In this document: positions 22,537 to 34,365 of the stretch, piece after piece
Numbering within the stretch: position 1 is the stretch's first letter
Layout of the letters: every line of letters begins with the position of its first letter
Source: Omphiscola glabra
Taxonomy: Eukaryota > Mollusca > Gastropoda > Lymnaeidae
Direction of reading: 5' to 3'
NCBI GenBank assembly: GCA_964017045.1
Contig: OZ024806.1
Coordinates: forward strand, 6,840,488 to 6,904,487
Length of the DNA: 64,000 nt
Notes under the pieces: model-generated
The model's input: the letters and a program-made list of their open reading frames with translations, nothing else
Database searches by the model: none
What the model was told of the DNA's origin: nothing
Position numbers and translations under genes: made by a program

Positions 22537-25500
22537 GAAGGGGAGTTGTGTGTTTGTGGGAGAAGGGGCGTGGTGTGTTTGTGGGAGAAGGGGGAGTTGT
22601 GTGTTTGTGGGAGAAGGGGGAGTTGTGTGTTTGTGGGAGAAGGGGCGTTGTGTGTTTGTGGGAGAAGGGGGAGTTGTGTGTTTGTGGGAGAAGGGGCGTT
22701 GTGTGTTTGTGGGAGAAGGGGGAGTTGTGTGTTTGTGGGAGAAGGGGCGTTGTGTGTTTGTGGGAGAAGGGCGAGTTATGTGTTTGTGGGAGAAGGGACG
22801 TGGTGTGTTTGTGGGAGAAGGGGCGTTGTGTGTTTGTGGGAGAAGGGGCGTTGTGTGTTTGTGGGAGAAGGGGCGTTGTGTGTTTGTGGGAGAAGGGGCG
22901 TTGTGTGTTTGTGGGAGAAGGGGAGTTGTGTGTTTGTGGGAGAAGGGCGAGTTATGTGTTTGTGGGAGAAGGGGCGTTGTGTGTTTGTGGGAGAAGGGGG
23001 AGTTGTGTGTTTGTGGGAGAAGGGGCATTGTGTGTTTGTGGGAGAAGAGGAAGTTATGTGTTTGTGGGAGAAGGGGCGTTGTGTGTTTGTGGGAGAAGGG
23101 GCGTTGTGTGTTTGTGGGAGAACGTGGAGTTGTGTGTTTGTTGGAGAAGGGGCGTGTTGTGTGTTTGTGGAAGAAGGGGGAGTTATGTGTTTGTGGGAGA
23201 AGGGGAGTTGTGTGTTTGTGGGAGAAGAGGCGTTGTGTATTTATGGAGAAGGGGCGTTGTGTGTTTGTGGGAGAAGGGGGAGTTATGTGTTTGTGGGAGA
23301 AGAGGCATTGTGTGTTTGTGGAAGAAGGGGCATTGTGTGTTTGTGGGAGAAGAGGCGTTGTGTGTTTGTGTGAGAAGGGGCGTTGTGTGTTTGTGGTAGA
23401 ACGGGGAGTTGTGTGTTTGAGGGAGAAGGGGGAGGTGGGTGGGTGTGTTTGTGGGAGAAGGGAAGGTTATGCGTTTGTGGGAGAAGGGGGAGTTATGTGT
23501 TTGTCGGAGAAGAGCGTTGTGTGTTTGTAGGAGAAGGGTCGTTGTGTGTTTGTGGGAGAAGGGGCGTTGTGTGTTTGTGGAAGAAGGGAGAGTTATGTTT
23601 TTGTGGGAGAAGGGGCGTTGTGTGTTTGTGGGAGAAGGGGCGTGTTGTGTGTTTGTGGGAGAAGGTGGAGTTATGTGTTTTTGGGAGAAGGGGCTTTGTG
23701 TGTTTGTGGAAGAAGGGGCGTTGTGTGTTTGTGGGAGAAGAGGGAGTTATGTGTTTGTGGGAGAAGGGGCGTTGTGTGTTTGTGGGAGAAGGGGCGTTGT
23801 GTGTTTGTGGGAGAAGGGGGAGTTGTGTGTTTGTTGGAGAAGGGGCGTTTTGTGTGTTGTGGGAGAAGGGGGGTTATGTGTTTGTGGGAGAAGGGGAGTT
23901 GTGTGTTTGTGGGAGAAGGGGCGTTGTGTGTTTATGGGAGAAGGGGAGTTGTGTGTTTAAGGGAGAAGGGGAATTGTGTGTTTGTGGGAGAAGAGGCGTT
24001 GTGTATTTATGGAGAAGGGGCGTTGTGTGTTTGTGGGAGAAGGGGGAGTTATGGGTTTGTGGGAAAAGGGGCGTTGTGTGTTTGTGGAAGAAGGGGCGTT
24101 GTGTGTTTGTGGGAGAAGGGGGAGTTGTGTGTTTGTGGGAGAAGGGGCATTGTGTGTTTGTGGGAGAAGAGGAAGTTATGTGTTTGTGGTAGAAGGGGCG
24201 TTGTGTGTTTGTGGGAGAAGGGGCGTTGTGTGTTTGTGGGAGAACGTGGAGTTGTGTGTTTGTTGGAGAAGGGGCGTGTTGTGTGTTTGTGGGAGAAGGG
24301 GGAGTTATGTGTTTGTGGGAGAAGGGGAGTTGTGTGTTTGTGGGAGAAGAGGCGTTGTGTATTTATGGAGAAGGGGCGTTGTGTGTTTGTGGGAGAAGGG
24401 GGAGTTATGTGTTTGTGGGAGAAGAGGCATTGTGTGTTTGTGGAAGAAGGGGCATTGTGTGTTTGTGGGAGAAGGGGGAGTTGTGTGTTTGTGGGAGAAG
24501 GGGCATTGTGTGTTTGTGGGAGAAGAGGAAGTTATGTGTTTGTGGGAGAAGGGGCGTTGTGTGTTTGTGGGAGAAGGGGCGTTGTGTGTTTGTGGGAGAA
24601 CGTGGAGTTGTGTGTTTGTTGGAGAAGGGGCGTGTTGTGTGTTTGTGGGAGAAGGGGGAGTTATGTGTTTGTGGGAGAAGGGGAGTTGTGTGTTTGTGGG
24701 AGAAGAGGCGTTGTGTATTTATGGAGAAGGGGCGTTGTGTGTTTGTGGGAGAAGGGGGAGTTATGTGTTTGTGGGAGAAGAGGCATTGTGTGTTTGTGGA
24801 AGAAGGGGCATTGTGTGTTTGTGGGAGAAGAGGCGTTGTGTGTTTGTGTGAGAAGGGGCGTTGTGTGTTTGTGGTAGAACGGGGAGTTGTGTGTTTGAGG
24901 GAGAAGGGGGAGGTGGGTGGGTGTGTTTGTGGGAGAAGGAAGGTTATGCGTTTGTGGGAGAAGGGGGAGTTATGTGTTTGTCGGAAAAGAGCGTTGTGTG
25001 TTTGTAGGAGAAGGGTCGTTGTGTGTTTGTGGGAGAATGGGCGTTGTGTGTTTGTGGAAGAAGGGAGAGTTATGTTTTTGTGGGAGAAGGGGCGTTGTGT
25101 GTTTGTGGGAGAAGGGGCGTGTTGTGTGTTTGTGGGAGAAGGTGGAGATATGTGTTTTTGGGAGAAGGGGCTTTGTGTGTTTGTGGAAGAAGGGGCGTTG
25201 TGTGTTTGTGGGAGAAGAGGGAGTTATGTGTTTGTGGGAGAAGGGGCGTTGTGTGTTTGTGGGAGAAGGGGCGTTGTGTGTTTGTGGGAGAAGGGGGAGT
25301 TGTGTGTTTGTTGGAGAAGGGGCGTTTTGTGTGTTGTGGGAGAAGGGGGGTTATGTGTTTGTGGGAGAAGGGGAGTTGTGTGTTTGTGGGAGAAGGGGCG
25401 TTGTGTGTTTATGGGAGAAGGGGAGTTGTGTGTTTAAGGGAGAAGGGGGAGTTGTGTGTTTGAGGGAGAAGAGGCGTTGTGTATTTATGGAGAAGGGGCG

Positions 25501-28500
25501 TTGTGTGTTTGTGGGAGAAGGGGGAGTTATGGGTTTGTGGGAAAAGGGGCGTTGTGTGTTTGTGGAAGAAGGGGCGTTGTGTGTTTGTGGGAGAAGAGGC
25601 GTTGTGTGTTTGTGTGAGAAGGGGCGTTGTGTGTTTGTGGGAGAACGGGGAGTTGTGTGTTTGTGGGAAAAGGGGGAGGTGGGTGTTTGTGGGAGAAGGG
25701 ACGTTGTGTGTTTGTGGGAGAAGGGGCGTTGTGTGTTAGTGGGAGAAGGGGGAGTTATGTGTTTTGGGGAGAAAGGGCGTTGTGTGTTTGTGGAAGAAGG
25801 GGCATTGTGCTTTTGTGGGAGAAGATGGAGTAATGTGTTTGTGGGAGAAGGGGCGTTGTGTGTTTGTGGAAGAAGAGGCGTTGTGTGTTTGTGGGAGAAG
25901 AGGCGTTTTGTGTTTGTGGAAGAAGGGGCATTGTGCTTTTGTGGGAGAAGAGGGAGTAATGTGTTTGTGGGAGAAGGGGCGTGGTGTGTTTGTGTGAGAA
26001 GGGGCGTTGTGTGTTTGTGGGAGAAGGGGGAGTTGTGGGTTAGTTGGAGAATGGGCGTGTGGTGTGTTTGTGGGAGAATGGGGAGTTATGTGTTTGTGGG
26101 AGAAGGGGAGTTTTGTGTTTGTGGGAGAAGGGGCGTTGTATGTTTGTGGGAGAAGGGGAGTTGTGTGTTTGTGGGAGAAGGGGGGAGTTGTGTGTTTGTG
26201 GGGAGAAGGTGAGTTGTATGTTTGTGGGAGAAGAGGCGTTGTGTGTTTATGGAGAAGGGGCATTGTGTGTTTGTGGGAGAAGGGGGAGTTATGTGTTTGT
26301 TGGAGAAGGGGGGTTGTGTGTTTGTGGGAGAAGGGGCGTTGTGTGTTTGTGGGAGAAGAGGCGTTGTGTGTTTGTGGGACAACGGGGAGTTGTGTGTTTG
26401 ATGGAGAAGGGGGAGGTGAGTGTTTGTGGGAGAAGGGGCGTTGTGTGTTTGTGGGTGAAGGGGGAGTTATGTGTTTTTGGGAGAATGGGCGTTGTGTGTT
26501 TGTGGGAGAAGGGGCGTTGTGTGTTTGTGGGAGAAGGGGGAGTTATGTGTTTGTGGGAGAACGGGGAGTTGTGTGTTTGTGGGAGAAGGGGGAGGTGGGT
26601 GTTTTTGGGAGAAGGGACGTAGTGTGTTTGTGGAAGATGGGGGAGTTGTGTGTTTGTGGGAGAAGGGGAGTTGTGTGTTTGTGGGAGTAGGGGCGTTGTG
26701 TGTTTGTGGGAGAAGGGGAGGTTTGTGTTTGTGGGAGAAGGGGGGAGTTGTTTGTTTGTGGGGAGAAGGTGAGTTGTGTGTTTGTGGGAGAAGAGGCGTT
26801 GTGTGTTTATGGAGAAGCGGCATTGTGTGTTTGTGGGAGAAGGGGGAGTTATTTGTTTGTGGGAGAAGGGGCGTTGTGTGTTTGTGGGAGAAATGTCGTT
26901 GTGTGTTTGTGGGAGAAGGGCGTTGTGTGTTTGTGGGAGAAGGGAGAGTTATGTTTTTGTGGAAGAAGGGGCGTTGTGTGTTTGTGGGAGAAGGGGGAGA
27001 TGTGAGTTTGTGGGAGAAGGGGCGTGTTGTGTGTTTGTGGGAGAAGGGGGAGTTATGTGTTTTTGGGAGAAGAGGCTTTGTGTGTTTGTGGAAGAAGGGG
27101 CTTTGTGCGTTTGTGGGAGAAGAGTGAGTTATGTGTTTGTGGTAGAAGGGGCGTTGTGTGTTTGTGGGAGAAGGGGGATTTGTGTGTTTGTTGGAGAAGG
27201 GGCGTTTTGTGTTTTGTGGGAGAAGGGGGGTATGTGTTTGTGGGAGAAGGGGAGTTGTGTGTTTGTGGGAGAAGGGGCGTTGTGTGTTTTTGGGAGAAGG
27301 GGGAGTTATGTTTTTGTGGAAGAAGGGGCGTTGTGTGTTTGTGGGAGAAGGGGGAGTTGTGAGTTTGTGGGAGAAGGGGCGTGTTGTGTGTTTGTGGGAG
27401 AAGGGGGAATTATGTGTTTTTGGGAGAAGAAGCTTTGTGTGTTTGTGGAAGAAGGGACGTTGTGCGTTTGTGGGAGAAGAGTGAGTTATGTGTTTGTGGG
27501 AGAAGGGGCGTTGTGTGTTTGTGGGAGAAGGGGGAGTTGTGAGTTTGCTGGAGAAGGGGCGTTTTGTGTGTTGTGGGAGAAGGGGGGTATTTGTTTGTGG
27601 GAGAAGGGGAGTTGTGTGTTTGTGGGAGAAGGGGCGTTGTTTGTTTTTGGGAGAAGGGGGAGTTGTGTGTTTGTGGGAGAAGAGGCGTTGTGTATTTATG
27701 GAGAATGGGCGTTGTGTGTTTGTGGGAGAAGAGGGAGTTATGTGTTTGTGGGAAAAGGGGCGTTGTGTGTTTGTGGAAGAAGGGGCATTGTGTGTTTGTG
27801 TGAGAAGAGGCGTTGTCTGTTTGTGTGAGAAGGGGCGTTGTGTGTTTGTGGGAGAACGGGGAGTTGTGTGTTTGTGGGAGAAGGGGGAGGTGGGTGTTTG
27901 TGGGAGAAGGGACGTTGTGTGTTTGTGGGAGAAGGGGCATTGTGTGTTTGTGGGAGAAGGGGGAGTTATGCGTTTTTGGGAGAAGGGCGAGTTATGTGTT
28001 TGTGGGAGAAGGTTCGTTGTGTGTTTGTGGGAGAAGGGAGAGTAATGTGTTTTGGGGAGAAAGGGCGTTGTGTATTTGTGGAAGAAGGGGCATTGTACGT
28101 TTGTGGGAGAAGAGGGAGTTATGTGTTTGTGGGAGAAGGGGCGTTGTGTGTTTGTGTGAGAAGGGGCATTGATCGTTTGTGGAAGAAGAGTGAGTTATGT
28201 GTTTGTGGGAGAAGGGGCGTTGTGTGTTTGTGGGAGAAGGGGGAGTTGTGAGTTTGTTGGAGAAGAGGCGTTTTGTGTGTTGTGGGAGAAGGGGGGTATG
28301 TGTTTGTGGGAGAAGGGGAGTTGTGTGTTTGTGGGAGAAGGGGCGTTGTGTGTTTTTGGGAGAAGGGGGAGTTGTGTGTTTGTGGGAGACGGGGCATTGT
28401 GTGTTTGTGAGAGAAGGGGCGTTGTGTGTTTGTGGGAGAAGGGGAGTTGTGTGTTTGTGGGAGAAGGGGCGTTGTTTGTTTGTAGAAGAAGGGGCGTGGT
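22537..28500. repeat. 6-kb minisatellite, about 230 units of 24-28 bp, with higher-order repeats
   Basis: The core GTGTTTGTGGGAGAAGGGG is followed by a short variable linker (CGTT, GAGTT, AGTT, CATT and others), so unit length shifts among 24, 25 and 26 bp. The + strand has very few stops because the unit is GT/GA-rich, and frames of up to 443 codons arise in all three phases at once. Larger blocks are duplicated. Rare variants such as GTATTTATGGAGAAGG and ACGGGGAGTTGTGTGTTTGA recur at an exact 1,478-bp offset (23237/24715 and 23401/24879), and shorter offsets of about 358 bp occur between 24001, 24358 and 24715. Confidence 0.95.
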
Positions 28501-29089
28501 GGTGTTGGATTGTGGGGTGTATTTGTGGGATTAGAGGGACTTTATGTGATTAGGGGTGTTATCGTGTGATTGGAGGTGTTTGTGCGATTGGGCGTTTGGG
28601 GGGGGGGGAGTGATTGTGAAATATTTCGGGGTCCGATGTTAGTCTTCACACTTCTTATTGCGGTAAACTGCTGGACGTTCTATTATTGTGTGCTGTCTTC
28701 TATTCTTCTTTCATTTCCTGCCTGTCACAACTGCCTGTCACAACTGATGGCCCAAATATTGCAACACAAATTATTCATGGTTGAATATTTCAGACTTGGT
28801 ATCCGAGATAAAAGACAGATTTAAAGCACATGGCATTATCTGCTGCGCTCCATCCCTTGACATAGAGACCAAACGTTTGTATGGTACCCATAGTCTGGGC
28901 TGTGGCAGGGAAGAGCTGCGTCTTGGACAAAGCCTTAAGTTAGGCGCCCTCCTTTAAAAATAGTATATAATTATTGGCTAAACATATTTTGCATGAAAAT
29001 GATAACTCCCCTCCTTCGTCCCAACTTTTTACGCCCATTGTCTGCAGGTATTGAAATTTTACAATGTCAATGCAGCCATTGGTACGTCT
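28501..29089. other. intron, nothing recognised
   Basis: A G/T-rich fringe of the array is followed by AT-rich DNA. No coding signal was found. Confidence 0.45.
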
Positions 29090-29215
29090 TAAAAAGTTAT
29101 ATAAATATATAATGTCAATTTACTTTATGAATATTTGTTGTTATACTGATGAAGGCCTTTTGCCAAAATGTGTAACCATAATTAAATCTTAAATATTGTT
29201 TTTATTCACACACAT
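29090..29215 (+). mobile_element. Penelope-like element tail with decayed hammerhead-like motif
   Basis: CTGATGAAGGCCTTTTGCC at 29146-29164 is followed by AAAATGTGTAACC and an AT-rich tail. CTGATGA is the conserved hammerhead core, and the GGC/GCC pair could form its short stem II. The second core element GAAA is changed to CAAAA, so self-cleavage is doubtful. Such motifs are known from the terminal repeats of Penelope-like retroelements. No reverse transcriptase is present here. Confidence 0.45.
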
Positions 29216-29235
29216 TGTGTGTGTCTCATTAATTT

Positions 29236-29300
29236 AGAATAGGAGCCAGAATGATCAATACATTGATCGCTGGCCTTCAAAATATGGAAGAAGAGGATCT
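29236..29300 (+). mobile_element. SINE tail fragment
   Basis: The phrase GGAGCCAGAATGATCAA and the following GGCCTTCAAA plus 'gaagaagag' match, with few changes, the 3' part of the tRNA-derived SINE at 60547-60757. Only the tail is present. Confidence 0.6.
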
Positions 29301-30318
29301 GCCTGAAAGCCTTATCGCAGACCAACAGTCTTATAAATAGTTATTAAATAGTTGAGCGACTTTCTCACAGGGGAATCAGCTTGGCACTACCATGAAACTA
29401 AAATGCTAAAGAGCATTCAAGGCATCAGATATGGTCCATGGCATCACCAGACAGCCAAAAGTTGGTAGTAGGGGCGGTGATAAATACAACTTGAGAGTCC
29501 CTGGCTTAGAGGCATAATTATAATAATAATACTAGCAGACCCGATATCAGGCGCACAAGTTGCTTCGTGCAATCAACATACAGAGCGCAATGTTTGAACA
29601 AGCGCCCAGGTTTATTTGTAAGCACTAATCAGAGACCACCCCTATCCCACCTCACCCCAATCCACTCTCTCCGCCCACTGACTTTCAGGGGGAGCTAAAC
29701 GATTAATTGGTTGACTGGTCGGGTGTAATCTCCCCTCCGTGATTGACCAACATTAATTGAGACCCGGGGGGGGGGGGGGTGGGGAGGGTGTGGCAGTAGG
29801 GAAGCGGGGGCTATGTTTTATTAATCCTATTTATGGACTTAGTCACATCCCTGACAAACTCACACACACACATGCACACACTCACATACACACACACACA
29901 CACACGAGAAAGTGAATTCTGAGTTCAAGGACTTACACTTACTGCTTTTTGCAACAGATCATCGAATCGCCTGATTCTGTAATTAGAGGCTGATACTATC
30001 ACGAAAGAGATGACTATCCAAATCTATCCCTAGAGTATATCCTTCCAAAACCGCGTTCCGGCTCTGAACCCAAACTTTGGAGTTCTTTGATGCAGTCAAG
30101 GTCAAATATTTGATTAGTCAATAACAATCGCAGGGCGTGGGCTACCAACACTAACATAAGGAAAAAGTGGGTGGAGGGTATGGTCCGCCCCGGGCGGCGC
30201 TTTTTGAGGGGCAGCATTTTTTTTCTGCACGACTACTACGATTTGCGGGGGGGGGGGGGGGAATATATTAAAGTCTTTAACCAAAAAAATAATGCGGTTT
30301 TTTTTCTTTTTCTTTTTT
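29301..30318. other. intron, nothing recognised; CA microsatellite
   Basis: A (CA)n tract lies at 29862-29904, and G-runs at about 29767-29779 and 30247-30260. A phrase 'actagcagacccg' at 29531 resembles the start of widespread invertebrate repeats, but I cannot assign it. Confidence 0.45.
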
Positions 30319-32955
30319 GATAGAGTTTTTGATAGAGTTTTTGATAGAGTTTTTGATAGAGTTTTTGATAGAGTTTTTGATAGAGTTTTTGATAGAGTTT
30401 TTGATAGAGTTTTTGATAGAGTTTTTGATAGAGTTTTTGATAGAGTTTTTGATAGAGTTTTTGATAGAGTTTTTGATAGAGTTTTTGATAGAGTTTTTGA
30501 TAGAGTTTTTGATAGAGTTTTTGATAGAGTTTTTGATAGAGTTTTTGATAGAGTTTTTGATAGAGTTTTTGATAGAGTTTTTGATAGAGTTTTTGATAGA
30601 GTTTTTGATAGAGTTTTTGATAGAGTTTTTGATAGAGTTTTTGATAGAGTTTTTGATAGAGTTTTTGATAGAGTTTTTGATAGAGTTTTTGATAGAGTTT
30701 TTGATAGAGTTTTTGATAGAGTTTTTGATAGAGTTTTTGATAGAGTTTTTGATAGAGTTTTTGATAGAGTTTTTGATAGAGTTTTTGATAGAGTTTTTGA
30801 TAGAGTTTTTGATAGAGTTTTTGATAGAGTTTTTGATAGAGTTTTTGATAGAGTTTTTGATAGAGTTTTTGATAGAGTTTTTGATAGAGTTTTTGATAGA
30901 GTTTTTGATAGAGTTTTTGATAGAGTTTTTGATAGAGTTTTTGATAGAGTTTTTGATAGAGTTTTTGATAGAGTTTTTGATAGAGTTTTTGATAGAGTTT
31001 TTGATAGAGTTTTTGATAGAGTTTTTGATAGAGTTTTTGATAGAGTTTTTGATAGAGTTTTTGATAGAGTTTTTGATAGAGTTTTTGATAGAGTTTTTGA
31101 TAGAGTTTTTGATAGAGTTTTTGATAGAGTTTTTGATAGAGTTTTTGATAGAGTTTTTGATAGAGTTTTTGATAGAGTTTTTGATAGAGTTTTTGATAGA
31201 GTTTTTGATAGAGTTTTTGATAGAGTTTTTGATAGAGTTTTTGATAGAGTTTTTGATAGAGTTTTTGATAGAGTTTTTGATAGAGTTTTTGATAGAGTTT
31301 TTGATAGAGTTTTTGATAGAGTTTTTGATAGAGTTTTTGATAGAGTTTTTGATAGAGTTTTTGATAGAGTTTTTGATAGAGTTTTTGATAGAGTTTTTGA
31401 TAGAGTTTTTGATAGAGTTTTTGATAGAGTTTTTGATAGAGTTTTTGATAGAGTTTTTGATAGAGTTTTTGATAGAGTTTTTGATAGAGTTTTTGATAGA
31501 GTTTTTGATAGAGTTTTTGATAGAGTTTTTGATAGAGTTTTTGATAGAGTTTTTGATAGAGTTTTTGATAGAGTTTTTGATAGAGTTTTTGATAGAGTTT
31601 TTGATAGAGTTTTTGATAGAGTTTTTGATAGAGTTTTTGATAGAGTTTTTGATAGAGTTTTTGATAGAGTTTTTGATAGAGTTTTTGATAGAGTTTTTGA
31701 TAGAGTTTTTGATAGAGTTTTTGATAGAGTTTTTGATAGAGTTTTTGATAGAGTTTTTGATAGAGTTTTTGATAGAGTTTTTGATAGAGTTTTTGATAGA
31801 GTTTTTGATAGAGTTTTTGATAGAGTTTTTGATAGAGTTTTTGATAGAGTTTTTGATAGAGTTTTTGATAGAGTTTTTGATAGAGTTTTTGATAGAGTTT
31901 TTGATAGAGTTTTTGATAGAGTTTTTGATAGAGTTTTTGATAGAGTTTTTGATAGAGTTTTTGATAGAGTTTTTGATAGAGTTTTTGATAGAGTTTTTGA
32001 TAGAGTTTTTGATAGAGTTTTTGATAGAGTTTTTGATAGAGTTTTTGATAGAGTTTTTGATAGAGTTTTTGATAGAGTTTTTGATAGAGTTTTTGATAGA
32101 GTTTTTGATAGAGTTTTTGATAGAGTTTTTGATAGAGTTTTTGATAGAGTTTTTGATAGAGTTTTTGATAGAGTTTTTGATAGAGTTTTTGATAGAGTTT
32201 TTGATAGAGTTTTTGATAGAGTTTTTGATAGAGTTTTTGATAGAGTTTTTGATAGAGTTTTTGATAGAGTTTTTGATAGAGTTTTTGATAGAGTTTTTGA
32301 TAGAGTTTTTGATAGAGTTTTTGATAGAGTTTTTGATAGAGTTTTTGATAGAGTTTTTGATAGAGTTTTTGATAGAGTTTTTGATAGAGTTTTTGATAGA
32401 GTTTTTGATAGAGTTTTTGATAGAGTTTTTGATAGAGTTTTTGATAGAGTTTTTGATAGAGTTTTTGATAGAGTTTTTGATAGAGTTTTTGATAGAGTTT
32501 TTGATAGAGTTTTTGATAGAGTTTTTGATAGAGTTTTTGATAGAGTTTTTGATAGAGTTTTTGATAGAGTTTTTGATAGAGTTTTTGATAGAGTTTTTGA
32601 TAGAGTTTTTGATAGAGTTTTTGATAGAGTTTTTGATAGAGTTTTTGATAGAGTTTTTGATAGAGTTTTTGATAGAGTTTTTGATAGAGTTTTTGATAGA
32701 GTTTTTGATAGAGTTTTTGATAGAGTTTTTGATAGAGTTTTTGATAGAGTTTTTGATAGAGTTTTTGATAGAGTTTTTGATAGAGTTTTTGATAGAGTTT
32801 TTGATAGAGTTTTTGATAGAGTTTTTGATAGAGTTTTTGATAGAGTTTTTGATAGAGTTTTTGATAGAGTTTTTGATAGAGTTTTTGATAGAGTTTTTGA
32901 TAGAGTTTTTGATAGAGTTTTTGATAGAGTTTTTGATAGAGTTTTTGATAGAGTT
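30319..32955. repeat. perfect 12-bp satellite, 219 copies plus a partial one
   Basis: The unit GATAGAGTTTTT is repeated without a single visible substitution or indel for 2.6 kb. Because 12 divides by 3 and the unit lacks stops in several phases, two + frames and one - frame are open for about 880-890 codons as 4-residue repeats (DRVF, IEFL and NSIK). These are not proteins. Immediately right is a 56-bp repeat whose units contain TTTGATAGAGTT, a rotation of this same 12-mer, which suggests the satellite grew out of one of those units. Confidence 0.97.
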
Positions 32956-33200
32956 CAAATAAAGAGAAACTGATGGACTAAGTGGCGAGCAGACAGAAGT
33001 TTGATAGAGTTGAAATAAAGAGAAATTGATGGCCTAAGTGGCGAGCAGGCACAAGTTTGATAGAGTTCAAATAAAGAGAAATTGATGGCCTAGGTAGCGA
33101 GCAGGCACAAGTTTGATAGAGTTCAAATAAAGAGAAATTGATGGTCTAGGTGTTGAGCAGGCACAAGTTTGATAGAGTTCAAATTAAGAGAAACTGAGCG
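32943..33200. repeat. 56-bp minisatellite, about 4.5 copies
   Basis: GTTTGATAGAGTTCAAAT begins units at 32999, 33055, 33111 and 33167, an exact 56-bp period. An initial partial unit is fused to the 12-bp satellite. The unit also contains AAAGAGAAATTGATGG and GCGAGCAGGCACAA. Confidence 0.92.
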
Positions 33201-33589
33201 TTGATACAAGATGAGTCAAAAGCTGAAACTGCTTGTGAGCAAATAAAATTCGAATAACAAAACAACCGGTCCGCTATAATTTAAACCGTCGTAAGGAGAG
33301 GACAGTCGTCCATTTACCCTTCCTATTAACCGGACGTAACAAAATTTAGATACGCCACTGGTTGTCAGAGCGCTGGACAAAAAGACAAGCATAGCTCCCC
33401 GGGGCATCCCCCTCCAGACCCTCAAAAGGAAACAAGAAAGAAAAACAAAGCAAGGACATGACTCCATTGCACCCAAGGGTCCTTTGATCAAGATTAGTAT
33501 TGAATCGCTAACGATCAAACAGATGTTCTGTAATGACAGTTAAATGTGTTTAACGCCAACATATTTTCATTTATTCCTAATCACCGTGT
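33201..33589. other. intron, nothing recognised
   Basis: A 100-codon - strand frame is present but shows no motif. The phrase 'tacgccactgg' at about 33350 resembles the end of the TIR elements at 14848 and 57179, so a transposon remnant is possible. Confidence 0.4.
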
Positions 33590-33735
33590 TAGGATGTTAG
33601 GATGTGAGGGTGTTTCGATGTTAGGATGGTAGGATGTGGGGGTGTTTGGATGTTAGGATGGTAGGATGTGAGGGTGTTTGGATGTTAGGATGGTAGGATG
33701 TGAGGGTGTTTGGATGTTAGGATGTTACAATGTTT
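33590..33735. repeat. GGATGTTAGGATGG-type minisatellite
   Basis: Units built from GGATGTTAGGATGGTAGGAT and GTGAGGGTGTTT recur four to five times. Confidence 0.85.
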
Positions 33736-33762
33736 GCATATTTTGTTAATGGCTGGCATAAG

Positions 33763-33909
33763 CAGTGGCGTATGAAGGGCCTGGGGGCAGGGAGGTCCGT
33801 ACCGGGGGGCACTTTTTTCTTTACATGGAGACTTCTTTTTCATGGAAAGGGGTGGCAAAAATGTTCGCCAGCCCCGAGCGCCACTTACCCTAACAACGCC
33901 ATAGCGCAG
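33763..33909. mobile_element. possible TIR element remnant
   Basis: It begins CAGTGGCGTATGAAGGGC, like the CAGTGGCGTAG ends seen elsewhere. GGGGGCAC and GAGCGCCACTTACC inside form a loose inverted pair, and the right side reads AACGCCATAGCGC. No flanking duplication was found. Confidence 0.3.
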
Positions 33910-34365
33910 AATTGAAATCTATTTTAACATCAGTCTCAATTGTCAGTTTAGAATCTAGTGAAAAATCTTGTTGTAAAATCTAGTGTAAAATCTTGTTGTG
34001 AAATCTAGTGGGAAATCTATTGCAGTTGGTAATCCAGACAGTAAAAATGTCTCCCTGATCCGAAACGACGTGGTGGGGCGAAAGCGTTTGGTTGCTGGCT
34101 ACCGCCGCTGCGGCACGCCAACTCTTTAATTCATATGTTAATTGCTCTGTTTGATGTTGTCATATTTTCAAACATCATCAAAAAGAGGGAGACGATTTGC
34201 AAGAGTGCTTCCAGCCTACCCAGCACAACGTACCCACACTCATATGCTTCACGTGGTGGTTTTTTTTTTCGCTGCTAAAAGGCTTTTTTTTTTCTCAAGT
34301 TAATTTGTTCAATATTTTGTTTTCGTTTCGTCTTCTTTAAAAAAAGATTGACCCCTATCTGCGCA
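33910..34365. other. intron, nothing recognised
   Basis: A small AAATCTAGTG/AAATCTTGTTGT repetition occurs at 33945-34020. Otherwise it is unique. Confidence 0.4.

Noticed and set aside
22417..28553. Many overlapping + strand frames of 200-443 codons rich in CVCGRRG / VFVGEG / CLWEKG, resembling a Cys-rich secreted repeat protein.
   Set aside because: All three frames are open at once because the unit lacks stops, unit length varies among 24-28 bp so no frame is kept, and the region lies inside the receptor intron.
30277..32973. Three open frames of about 880-890 codons on both strands (DRVF, IEFL and NSIK repeats).
   Set aside because: They are automatic products of a stop-free 12-bp unit whose length divides by 3. 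There is no non-repeat domain, splice context or codon pattern.
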